Below, in pieces: positions 22,216 through 31,396 of a stretch of DNA of 41,621 nt; within the stretch, counting starts at the first letter, position 1; every line of letters begins with the position of its first letter. Below the pieces are notes generated by a model. That model ran no database searches and was not told the origin of the DNA. It worked only from the letters and a program-made list of their open reading frames with translations. The position numbers and the translations under genes were made by a program. The DNA is from JANRKN01 sp033763435 (GTDB lineage: Bacteria > Planctomycetota > Phycisphaerae > Phycisphaerales > UBA1924). The stretch covers positions 1 to 41,621 of the forward strand of contig JANRKN010000127.1 of assembly GCA_033763435.1 (NCBI GenBank), in the 5' to 3' direction.

Positions 22216-25074
22216 TCAGGCCCGCTCGGCCTCGTCCTTGAGCTTGCGGAGCATGTCGAAGGCCTGCATGGGGCTCAGGGTTTCGAGCTTCACCTCGCGG
22301 AGCAGGTTCATCGCGGGGTGCGGGACGAACTCGGTGAACAGCGGGATCTGCGAGGCGTCCGAGCCGCGCGGCGGAACCTGGACCTTCTTCCCGCGCTTGC
22401 CGGAGGGGCTTGAGGCATCGGACGCGGGCGTTTGGTTGCCCGCACTGCTGGCCCCATCACTCGCCCCACTACTGCCGCCCAGCCCGTGCGAGACCGAGAG
22501 GCTCGCGAGGACTTCGCGCGCGCGTTCGACGACCCGCGGCGGGATGCCCGCGAGGCGCGCGACGTGCACGCCGTAGCTCTGGTCGGTCCGGCCCGGCAGG
22601 ATTCGGTGCAGGAAGATGATCTCGGGGTGTGCAGCGTCCGCGCGGCTCCACTCGCGCACGGCCACGTGCAGATTGCGCACGCGCCCGGGGAGCATGTCCT
22701 CGAGCTCGGTCAGCTCGTGATAGTGCGTGGCAAAGAGCGTGCGTGGGCCGGCGTGCTCGCCCTGGCCCGCGAGAAACTCGGCGATGGACCAGGCGAGCGA
22801 GAGGCCGTCGAGCGTGCTCGTGCCGCGCCCGATCTCGTCGAGGATCACGAGCGAGCGGGGCGTCGCGTGGTGCAGGATGTTGGCCGTCTCGGTCATCTCG
22901 ACCATGAAGGTCGATTGGCCGGCGTGGAGCGCGTCGTCGGCGCCGATGCGGGTGAAAATACGGTCGGTGAGGCCGACGGTTGCGCTCTCAGCGGGGACAA
23001 ACGATCCCACGTGCGCGAGCACCGTGATGAGCGCGACCTGTCGGATGAACGTGCTCTTGCCGGCCATGTTCGGGCCGGTGATGAGCGCGAGGCGGGCGCG
23101 GTCGGCGGGGTTGTCGCTGGCTTCGCGCCCGAGGTCGAGGTCGTTGGGCACAAAGTCGCTACCGCGGAGTTCTTCGAGCACGGGGTGCCGGCCCTGAACG
23201 ATGCGGAGCGTGCCGTCCTGCGTGAGCTCGGGCCTGTTCCAGCCCTTTGCGCTCGCGCGGTCGGCGAGGGCGAGGAGCGTGTCGAGGCGCGCGACGCTTT
23301 CGGCGAAGCGGTTCATCGCGGGGCAGGCGCGGCTCAGGCGGTCGCACATCGCCTGGAAGAGCACGCGCTCGCGCTCGAGCGCGCGCGCCTCGGCGGTCAT
23401 GACCTTGCCCTCAAACTCGCGGAGCTCGGGCGTCGTGAAGCGCTCGGCGTTGCGGAGGGTCTGCTTGCGGATGAGCGTCGCGGGCGCCGAGCGGGCCTGC
23501 GCGGCCGGGAGCTCGATGTAGTACCCAAAGACCTTGTTGAATCCGACCTTCAGGTGCGGCAGGTTGTGTTCGGCGATGAGCTTGGTCTGGTAGTCCGAGA
23601 GCCACGCGCCCGCGTCGCGCTGCAGCAGGCGCGCCTCGTCGAGCTCGGCGTCGACGCCCTCGCGGAACAGGCCCCCCTCGCGCAGGTGCGCGGGCGGGTG
23701 TTCCACGCACGTTCGGCGGACGATCTCGCCCAAGGGCTCCAGCTCGGCCCGGCAGGACTCCAGCCCCATACGCACGCCCGAAAGCCCCGGCGCGTTCGCG
23801 AGGCTGTCGATCAGCGCGGGAAGGCGCCCGATCGAGACGCCCAGCGCGACGATGTCCCGCGGCGTGGCGCGCGCGAGCGCGACGCGGGCGCTCAGGCGCG
23901 CGACGTCCTGCACGAGATCGAGCGCTTCGCCGATCTCGCGCGCGACCCGACGGTCGGAGACGAGCGTCGCGACGCCGTCGTGGCGCGTGCGGATCTCGGC
24001 GAGGTCGGCGCTGGGCTGGCAGAGCCAGTCGCGGAGCAGGCGCCGGCCCATCGCGGTGCGGGGCGTGCCCTTGCCGGGGCCTGCGCTCAGGAATACGCCC
24101 AGCAGCGAGCCATCGGCCCCCCCCACGCTGCCCGAGCTGCCGAGCGCCGCGCGGACGGTGCGCTCGATCTCCAGGGCGCGGAGGCTGACGGCATCGATCT
24201 CGCAGCGCGTGCCGCGCGTTTCGCGGCGCGGGGGTGCGAGGTGGCGCAGCGTCGGGCGCGTCAGCGTGTGGTCGGCCTTGCCCGAGACGTTGTCCGGGTC
24301 GTCCAGCGCGGTCTGCGTGTCGGCGAGATAGCGCACGAGCACCGCGGCGGCGATGAGCGCGGCGTCGTCATCGCGCAGCCCGAAGCCCGCGAGCGTCGCG
24401 ACGCCATAGTGCTTGCGGAGCGTCTCGGGGGCCTCCTGAGGACGGAAGTGCCACTGCGGGCGCGAGGTGCCCGCGATGCGCAGGCCCTCGATCGCGCGCG
24501 CGATCCGCGGAGGAACGGCCGGGCCGTCGGTGTGGGCGTAGAGCAGTTCGGTCACGCTCCGGCGCGCGAGTTCGTCCATCAGCGCGCCGGGGGCAACGTC
24601 AACGAGCACCATCTCGCCCGTCGACGCGTCGGCGACCGCGAGCGCGGCGGGCGCGTCCTCGCCCGTGCCCAGGAACGCGACCGCGCCGATGCGTGCGGCG
24701 CCCGCGCCCGATTGGCCCGATTCGAGAAGCTGCTCGTCCACGATCGTGCCGGGCGTGATGACGCGCGTCACCGCGCGCGCGACCAGCCCCTTGGCCTGCG
24801 AGGCGTCCTCGATCTGATCGCAGACCGCGACGCGGAAGCCCGCGGCGATCAGCTTGCGCAGGTACGTGTCGAGCTGGTGGAAGGGCATCCCGGCCATCGG
24901 GACCCCGGCCGAGCGCTGCGTGAGCGTGAGCCCGATGGCCTTGGAGACGCGCACCGCGTCCTCGTCGAACATCTCGTAGAAATCGCCCATGCGAAAGAGC
25001 AGCACGCAGTCGGGGTGCTTCGCCTTGAAGCGGGCGTACTGCTGCATCGCGGGCGTGGAACGCGGGTCGGCCAT
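22216..25074 (-). CDS. mutS: DNA mismatch repair protein MutS
   Basis: Recognises mismatches and small loops and starts methyl-independent or methyl-directed repair with MutL. The 952-residue protein has the mismatch-contact motif in LLFRMGDFYEMF (Phe-X-Glu), the connector, and lever and clamp domains. The ATPase has Walker A GPNMAGKST (about 667-675), DEIGRGTSTLDG and the signature STFMVEMTETANIL. The C-terminal region carries a Ser/Gly/Ala-rich linker (GLGGSSGASDGASS) and a KRGKK cluster. The length is above the usual 850-880 because of this linker and an insertion in the core. The ATG at 25074 has no Shine-Dalgarno; TACGAT lies 10 nt upstream. MutL is not in this window. Confidence 0.97.
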   Translation of the reverse strand: MADPRSTPAMQQYARFKAKHPDCVLLFRMGDFYEMFDEDAVRVSKAIGLTLTQRSAGVPMAGMPFHQLDTYLRKLIAAGFRVAVCDQIEDASQAKGLVARAVTRVITPGTIVDEQLLESGQSGAGAARIGAVAFLGTGEDAPAALAVADASTGEMVLVDVAPGALMDELARRSVTELLYAHTDGPAVPPRIARAIEGLRIAGTSRPQWHFRPQEAPETLRKHYGVATLAGFGLRDDDAALIAAAVLVRYLADTQTALDDPDNVSGKADHTLTRPTLRHLAPPRRETRGTRCEIDAVSLRALEIERTVRAALGSSGSVGGADGSLLGVFLSAGPGKGTPRTAMGRRLLRDWLCQPSADLAEIRTRHDGVATLVSDRRVAREIGEALDLVQDVARLSARVALARATPRDIVALGVSIGRLPALIDSLANAPGLSGVRMGLESCRAELEPLGEIVRRTCVEHPPAHLREGGLFREGVDAELDEARLLQRDAGAWLSDYQTKLIAEHNLPHLKVGFNKVFGYYIELPAAQARSAPATLIRKQTLRNAERFTTPELREFEGKVMTAEARALERERVLFQAMCDRLSRACPAMNRFAESVARLDTLLALADRASAKGWNRPELTQDGTLRIVQGRHPVLEELRGSDFVPNDLDLGREASDNPADRARLALITGPNMAGKSTFIRQVALITVLAHVGSFVPAESATVGLTDRIFTRIGADDALHAGQSTFMVEMTETANILHHATPRSLVILDEIGRGTSTLDGLSLAWSIAEFLAGQGEHAGPRTLFATHYHELTELEDMLPGRVRNLHVAVREWSRADAAHPEIIFLHRILPGRTDQSYGVHVARLAGIPPRVVERAREVLASLSVSHGLGGSSGASDGASSAGNQTPASDASSPSGKRGKKVQVPPRGSDASQIPLFTEFVPHPAMNLLREVKLETLSPMQAFDMLRKLKDEAERA

Positions 25075-25084
25075 AGAAGGCCCG

Positions 25085-25090
25085 ATCGTA
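25085..25090 (-). promoter_or_regulatory. Candidate -10 element for mutS (short-spacing class)
   Basis: TACGAT on the minus strand is separated by 10 nt (CGGGCCTTCT) from the mutS ATG, with no ribosome binding site in between. The transcript would have almost no leader. It lies in the 39-nt gap after the beta-barrel gene. Confidence 0.33.
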
Positions 25091-25113
25091 GTTCCGCGGG
25101 CTGGGCGCCGTCG

Positions 25114-25950
25114 TCAGAACAGCCAGCGCACCCCGGCCGTCAGCACAAGCTTGGCGCGCGGGCGGTCATCGACGCGGTGGAGCACCGGCAGGCCGACGCC
25201 CAGCTCCGCCGCGAAGCGCGTGGCCTCGTAGAGGATCCCGGGTTGGAGCAGCACCTCGTGCATGCCGGTGGTTTCGATGCGCGCGTTGACCTCGCCCACG
25301 AGGTACCACGCGGCCGTCGTGTCCGCCGACCAGGCCTCGGGCGAGAGGCGGTAGAGGTACGACCCGTCGAGGCGGAGCAGGTCGGCCAGCGTTTCGCCGA
25401 GCATCTTCGCATCGGACTTGGCGCGGGTGGTGAAGGTGTAGCGTGCGGCGGCGCCGAAGCCGTGGCGCCCGGAGATCGCGGTGAACGCCAGCCCCACGCC
25501 CGGATCGAACGAGCGGTTGCTGAAGGCCTTGGTGCCCAGGGGCAAGTCGGTACCCACGAGCAGCGACAGGCGTGCGGTGTCGACCGCGCCCGAATCATTC
25601 TGCCAGAAGCGCCACTTCACGACGAGCGAAGGGTCGCTGAGGCCTGAATCAGAGTCGCTCGGGCGGTGCGCGGCGCGGGTGCCCTGCCACACGATCGGCA
25701 ACTTGAACTCGGCCGAGACGTTGCCGGAGAGGCCTGTCGCGAGCGTCTGCTCGAACTCAAGCCGGTCGACCTTGCGGTCGTGAGGCGACGGGTCCGAGCC
25801 CCGGCGCTCCCAGATGAGCTTCTGATTCAGCTTGAAGGCGCCCAGCGCGGGCTGGGTCGCGGCGGGCGAGGTGATGGCTTCCTGCGCGAGCGCCGTGCCG
25901 GCGAAGACCGCGGCGCCCGCGAACGACGCAAGAAGGTGTCGGGCGCTCAT
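25114..25950 (-). CDS. Predicted outer-membrane beta-barrel protein
   Basis: A 278-residue exported protein. It begins with a signal peptide ending TALA-Q, then shows alternating amphipathic strands throughout (AEFKLPIVW, LVVKWRFW, LSLLVGTDLPLG, GFGAAARYTFTT, TAAWYLVGEVNARI, LVLTAGVRWLF). It ends in Phe, the usual terminal residue of outer-membrane barrels. It resembles the putative porin/transporter family seen near metal-handling genes, though specificity cannot be read from sequence. Its ATG overlaps the stop of the upstream HMA lipoprotein gene as ATGA, so the two are translationally coupled. The context with an HMA and a Cys-rich protein suggests metal efflux or uptake, by inference only. 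Confidence 0.8.
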   Translation of the reverse strand: MSARHLLASFAGAAVFAGTALAQEAITSPAATQPALGAFKLNQKLIWERRGSDPSPHDRKVDRLEFEQTLATGLSGNVSAEFKLPIVWQGTRAAHRPSDSDSGLSDPSLVVKWRFWQNDSGAVDTARLSLLVGTDLPLGTKAFSNRSFDPGVGLAFTAISGRHGFGAAARYTFTTRAKSDAKMLGETLADLLRLDGSYLYRLSPEAWSADTTAAWYLVGEVNARIETTGMHEVLLQPGILYEATRFAAELGVGLPVLHRVDDRPRAKLVLTAGVRWLF

Positions 25951-26315
25951 GGCTCGCGGATCTCCGAGAGCGTGAAGCCCGAGTCGCGGACGGCCTTGGC
26001 CAGTTCCGCGCGCGTGGGCTTGCGGTCCGGGGCGAGCGTGAGGCGGACCTCACCGCGCGAGAGATCCACGGCCGCGGCCTGAACGCCGGGCACGCGGGTG
26101 AGGGTCTTGTCGATGTTCGTCGCGCACAGCGGGCACGAAAGGCCCTGCACAACCAGCGTCGCCGAGGCGCCGGTGAGCGGGCGGCCCTGGTCGACCATCG
26201 AGGCCGCGGAGGGCGCGCCGGACTGGCAGCCGGCAATCGAGAAGACCAGCGAGAGAACAGGCAGGACGACGGGCGCAACAGGCCCGGTCGGGCCCGAGGT
26301 CGTGGATTGGGGCAT
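25947..26315 (-). CDS. HMA-domain lipoprotein (periplasmic metal-binding)
   Basis: A 122-residue envelope protein. A hydrophobic signal ends in the lipobox IAGC (Cys30). Residues about 52-118 form a heavy-metal-associated domain with the metal motif GLSCPLCATNID (Cys61 and Cys64), VPGVQAAAVDLSRGEV and a C-terminal AVRDSGF segment. Such domains bind Cu(I), Hg(II) or Zn(II) and pass the ion to partners. Being lipid-anchored, it likely acts in the periplasm and not as a cytosolic CopZ. AGGTGA lies 4 nt before the ATG. It overlaps the barrel gene by 4 nt and follows the Cys-rich exported protein after 172 nt. Confidence 0.88.
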   Translation of the reverse strand: MPQSTTSGPTGPVAPVVLPVLSLVFSIAGCQSGAPSAASMVDQGRPLTGASATLVVQGLSCPLCATNIDKTLTRVPGVQAAAVDLSRGEVRLTLAPDRKPTRAELAKAVRDSGFTLSEIREP

Positions 26316-26487
26316 GGTTCACCTGAAGATGGAGGGGTGCCCGCGCGGCGAACGCGCGCGGCACACACATGCGAATGGGTCAGCCAGCAACGTCTGTTGG
26401 GGAATGATCTCGCGGTGGGCGCTCCACACACCGAGCGCGCAATGGCCGCGGAAATCGAGTCGCGGGAACGGCGGAGCCCGTTGGTGG

Positions 26488-26913
26488 CTAGGTGAGCCGC
26501 ACGGAGGTGAACTCGGCGATCGAACGGCCCACGGCGAGCGGCGGGCCCTGAGACTCTGGTCGAGGCGACCAGACGCGAGCGAGCGCCGTCCAGCCCGTCA
26601 GCCGCACCGGCAGCACATCGGCGGCGGGCTGCGAAGCGGCACCCGATGCGACGGCCGGATCGATCCGCCTTGACTCTTCGTGGCTCGACCGCGCGCCGCA
26701 GCCGCAGTCGCAGGGTTCGTGCGCGAATGGGATCGCCGGTGCGCCGGGCGGAGCTTTGGAAGCTCCTGCGAGAACGCAGCACGCGTCGGCCTTGGGTTGC
26801 GCGGGCACGATCGGGAACGCCGGGCCGCAGAAGCAGCGCGTCCAGCCCATCGCCACGGCCGGTGAACCAAGCACCAGCGCAAGAACGATCAGGATGGACC
26901 AAACGCGTTGCAC
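26488..26913 (-). CDS. Cys-rich exported hypothetical protein
   Basis: No family recognised. The 141-residue protein has a signal peptide (MQRVWSILIVLALVLGSPAVA). Seven cysteines follow in clusters: CFC at 27-29, CC at 45-46 and CDCGC at 68-72, with a nearby His in FAHEPC. The remaining 70 residues are Pro/Ala/Ser-rich. The clusters suggest metal binding or disulfides in the periplasm. Start is GTG at 26913, with GAGGTGA 7 nt upstream. It is the first gene of a codirectional set with the HMA lipoprotein and the barrel protein, which strengthens a metal-related role without proving it. Confidence 0.75.
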   Translation of the reverse strand: MQRVWSILIVLALVLGSPAVAMGWTRCFCGPAFPIVPAQPKADACCVLAGASKAPPGAPAIPFAHEPCDCGCGARSSHEESRRIDPAVASGAASQPAADVLPVRLTGWTALARVWSPRPESQGPPLAVGRSIAEFTSVRLT

Positions 26914-26934
26914 GGGCAGGTCACCTCGGAGAAA

Positions 26935-26940
26935 AGTCTA
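26935..26940 (-). promoter_or_regulatory. Candidate -10 element for the Cys-rich/HMA/barrel genes
   Basis: TAGACT on the minus strand lies 21 nt before the GTG start, in the 42-nt gap after the peptide transporter gene. The predicted leader is about 15 nt and contains the GAGGTGA ribosome binding site. No metal-regulator palindrome was recognised. Confidence 0.35.
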
Positions 26941-26955
26941 CGCCGGGGCGGCGGG

Positions 26956-28641
<1,686 letters not shown>

Positions 28642-28671
28642 GCGCAAGTTCTCGCTGCCCCGGAAGAGCGC

Positions 28672-28677
28672 AGCCTA
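28672..28677 (-). promoter_or_regulatory. Candidate -10 element for the POT transporter gene
   Basis: TAGGCT on the minus strand, 30 nt before the ATG at 28641, in the gap after truD. The distance matches that seen for putA, the XRE-like gene and the DUF1080 gene. Confidence 0.33.
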
Positions 28678-28719
28678 GCAGAATCGCGCGCGTTCTGCAG
28701 CGTCGTCGGTGCTCGCGCG

Positions 28720-29961
28720 CTACTGCCCGAGCGCGCGGAGCAGGACCGTCGCGTACGCGCCGCGGGGCAGGTCAAAGCGCAGCGTCCGGCGGAGGTTCTT
28801 GGGCGAGCGGGGCGAGGCGAACTCGTCGTACGCGAGGTCAAGCGCTTCGACGTTGCGGGCGCGCACGAAGATCGGGCGGTCGACCGCGCCGAACTCAGGC
28901 CGGCGCAGGCCCGGGATCCGCAGCTCGTCCATCGTCAGCCCGCGCGAGGCAAGCTCCAGCCTCAGGAACTCCCCGGCCCGGCCCGACGTTTCCAGCCCGG
29001 CCGCAGGCATCGGCATCGCGCGCTCGCGGAGATCATCAGGCACCGCGGAAGCGGGAACGAACGCGAGCGGGCCGAAGTCGTCGGGCGCGTCGAATGTCGG
29101 AGCTTCGAGCGCGCGGATGAGCCGCACGACCGCGCCGTTCCACACGTGCGACTGAAACGACTCGACCGCCATCTGCTGATCGAAGTACGGCAGCGCCTGG
29201 AACGCGGCCTTGAACCCTTCGCCGCGCTCGAGAGCCTCCACCGCGGCGCGCTCGGCGCACTTGGGAATATCGCGCAGCGCGTGCTTCCACGCTCCCCAGT
29301 GCGCGGCGCACGCACGCGTCAGCTCTCGCCGGGGGCCCGAGTCCTTGCGGTCGGGCGTCCCGATGAGCAGCTTCAGCGCGCCCTCAAAGTCGCCTCGCAC
29401 GAGGCGCTCAGCCGCGAAGCCCGCGCCGTGGCGCGCCGAGGCAAAGCGCTGGTCGCCGAAGTAGTTGGTCACGAGCAGCTCGCCCGCACCGACCTCGAGC
29501 GCCGCCGCGTGCTCGCCCATGCGCCGATCTTCGGGCCGCGAGAGCCCGCGGACGGTGATCGTGAACCGATTGCCCTCGATCAACTCGGCGCGAGCCTCGC
29601 GCTCGGCAAAGCCCAGTCGCTCGGCGCTCCAGTTCGGCCCTTCGACTCTCTCGGGGCGCTCGGGCCGCGCGCCCTCGCTGCCCGCATGCTCGGGGTCGCG
29701 CTCGTCGCTGGGCGCGACGGTCACATGCTGCACGGTGACGGCGTGCTTGTCCTTCAGACCCGCCGAGGCGACGAGCCCCGGGCGCACCTTCAGCGCCTGC
29801 GCGAGCCGCTGGCAGACTTCGGGCGTCGAGAGGCTCTTCTTCGTCACGCGGTAGACGCCATACGCCGCACGGTCGGTGGGCACGGGCGACAGCGCCGCGA
29901 GCCAATCGGCGCTGGCGAGCTCCTCGACCTGAAAATCCTCGGGCGTGCGGCGAAGCGTCAT
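28720..29961 (-). CDS. truD: tRNA pseudouridine(13) synthase TruD
   Basis: Isomerises U13 of certain tRNAs to pseudouridine. The 413-residue protein has the family N-terminus (TPEDFQVEELASAD) and the catalytic Asp71 in GLKDKHA. It also has NYFGDQRFAS, corresponding to the conserved NxFGxQRFG segment, and the TRUD insertion domain in the middle. A Glu/Arg-rich stretch after VTVAPSDERD is longer than usual. The ATG at 29961 overlaps the stop of the DUF1080 gene as ATGA, so translation is likely coupled to that gene. The pairing is functionally odd. Confidence 0.94.
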   Translation of the reverse strand: MTLRRTPEDFQVEELASADWLAALSPVPTDRAAYGVYRVTKKSLSTPEVCQRLAQALKVRPGLVASAGLKDKHAVTVQHVTVAPSDERDPEHAGSEGARPERPERVEGPNWSAERLGFAEREARAELIEGNRFTITVRGLSRPEDRRMGEHAAALEVGAGELLVTNYFGDQRFASARHGAGFAAERLVRGDFEGALKLLIGTPDRKDSGPRRELTRACAAHWGAWKHALRDIPKCAERAAVEALERGEGFKAAFQALPYFDQQMAVESFQSHVWNGAVVRLIRALEAPTFDAPDDFGPLAFVPASAVPDDLRERAMPMPAAGLETSGRAGEFLRLELASRGLTMDELRIPGLRRPEFGAVDRPIFVRARNVEALDLAYDEFASPRSPKNLRRTLRFDLPRGAYATVLLRALGQ

Positions 29962-31334
29962 CCGCCGGAACCCGCCTTGGGTGTGTGGGCGGGCGTGCGG
30001 GGCGCGGGCGCGTCGAGGGGAATCAGCCGCACGTCCTTGAAGTGAATCTCGGCGCCCTCGCTCTGCAGCGCGATCCACCCCGAGATCTCTTCGACGTCGT
30101 CGGCGCGGTTGAGCAGCTGGCCGTTGACGTACAGCGCAACCACGCCCTTGTTCACGATGATCTCGTACTCGTTCCACTCGCCGACCGGGCGCTCGGCCAT
30201 CGCGAGCTTCTTGGTGTTGCGGCCCTTGGTCCGCGCGGGGTCGGCCTTCATCCTGAACTCGTCGATGTTCCAGAAGTCGCCCGCGTTCTCCGACATGAGC
30301 TGCGCTTCGACGCTGCGGGGCCAGACCTTGTCCGGCCCCTGCACGCGCAGCAGCACGCCCGAGTTGCCGGCCTTCTTCGTGACGGGGTTGAAGCGCCACT
30401 TGAGCCTCAGCACATAGTTCGTGTGCATCGCGCTCGTGCGGATGTAGCCGACGGGGGAGCCCGTGCAGATCAGGACGCCGTCGCGAACGCTCCAGACGTC
30501 TTCGGGCTTGCCGCCGCTGGGCAGGACGGGCGTCCAGCCGGTGAGGTCGGCGCCGTTGAAGAGTGCAACTTCGCCCGGTCCCTTGGCGCCCAGGTCGCGC
30601 ACGCGGATCGAGCGGAAGGCGATCTCGTCGCCGTGGTCCTGGATCGCGAGATGGCCCTTGGGCAGAACGCCGAAGCCGGCGTAGTCCTTGAACTTGCTGC
30701 CGGCGATCTTCGCAAGCCACTCGGGCGTGGGCGCGCCGGTGTCATCGAACATGCGCTGCGAGACGACGAGCGTGCCGTTGAGCCAGTGCTCGACGACGCC
30801 GTCGCGCAGACGGATGCGGGCCGAGTTCCACTCGCCCGGGCCCTTGAGGGGCTTGGTCTCCGGGCCGCCGGCGATGTCGTAGAGCCCGCCCGCGGCGTGG
30901 GTGTTGCCGGGCTTGAGGTCATGGCCCGCGTCGTCGAGCACCTGATACTCGGGGCCGGTCATCCACGTCGCGCCGAGCGTTTCGCCCACGCGGTACATGA
31001 GACCCGAGTTGCCCTTGGGTGTGGTGCGGAACTCAAGCTCGAGCTCAAAGTCGGAGAACTGGTCTTTGGTGACGAGGTCGCCCCCACCGCCGCCCTTGGC
31101 GCTGGTGAGGATGCCGTTCTCGAAGGTCCAGCCCTTGGCGGGGAAGGCGTCTTTCTTGTAGCCGCGGAAGTCATCGCGCGTGAGCGTGCGCCAGCCCAAC
31201 GTCGAGTCAAGTGCAGCGTCCGGGGCGGCCTGCGCGCCGGAGTCGGGCCCTGCCGCGCACGCGACGTGCGCCGGGTTTGTCACGGCCAGCATCGTCGTGG
31301 CCATCATCACCGCCGTCATGCCGATCGATCGCAT
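29958..31334 (-). CDS. Secreted protein with two DUF1080 (3-keto-disaccharide hydrolase) domains
   Basis: A 458-residue exported protein with a signal peptide (MRSIGMTAVMMATTMLAVTNPAHVACA). Two concanavalin-like DUF1080 domains follow in tandem. The first (about 40-235) has GWTFENGILTSAKGG, FELELEFRTTPKGNSGLMYRV and GEWNSARIRLRDGVVEHWLNG. The second (about 255-445) begins ALFNGADLTGWTPV and contains LRLKWRFNPVTKKAGNSGVLLRV and EWNEYEIIVNKGVVALYVNG. Some members hydrolyse 3-keto-glycosides; others are carbohydrate-binding. Planctomycetes carry many copies. The ATG at 31334 has GGAGG 7 nt upstream. It overlaps truD by 4 nt and is divergent from a lipoprotein gene 62 nt away. Confidence 0.92.
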   Translation of the reverse strand: MRSIGMTAVMMATTMLAVTNPAHVACAAGPDSGAQAAPDAALDSTLGWRTLTRDDFRGYKKDAFPAKGWTFENGILTSAKGGGGGDLVTKDQFSDFELELEFRTTPKGNSGLMYRVGETLGATWMTGPEYQVLDDAGHDLKPGNTHAAGGLYDIAGGPETKPLKGPGEWNSARIRLRDGVVEHWLNGTLVVSQRMFDDTGAPTPEWLAKIAGSKFKDYAGFGVLPKGHLAIQDHGDEIAFRSIRVRDLGAKGPGEVALFNGADLTGWTPVLPSGGKPEDVWSVRDGVLICTGSPVGYIRTSAMHTNYVLRLKWRFNPVTKKAGNSGVLLRVQGPDKVWPRSVEAQLMSENAGDFWNIDEFRMKADPARTKGRNTKKLAMAERPVGEWNEYEIIVNKGVVALYVNGQLLNRADDVEEISGWIALQSEGAEIHFKDVRLIPLDAPAPRTPAHTPKAGSGG

Positions 31335-31363
31335 CGCTGTACCTCCGCGTTTGTGCGCGCTCC

Positions 31364-31369
31364 AGTGTA
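31364..31369 (-). promoter_or_regulatory. Candidate -10 element for the DUF1080 gene
   Basis: TACACT in GGTACACTGG on the minus strand, 29 nt before the ATG. It is identical over ten bases to the element before the XRE-like gene. It lies within the 62-nt divergent intergenic region. Confidence 0.42.
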
Positions 31370-31381
31370 CCGTGCCGCCTC

Positions 31382-31387
31382 TACGCT
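31382..31387 (+). promoter_or_regulatory. Candidate -10 element for the lipoprotein gene (short-spacing class)
   Basis: TACGCT on the plus strand ends 9 nt before the ATG at 31397 (TGCGGCGCG between), with no ribosome binding site. A near-leaderless transcript is predicted. It lies back to back with the DUF1080 promoter candidate. Confidence 0.35.
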
Positions 31388-31396
31388 TGCGGCGCG

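Noticed and set aside
22432..25647. A 1071-codon open frame antisense to mutS
   Set aside because: Same composition artefact; it runs across the mutS and beta-barrel genes without any domain signature.
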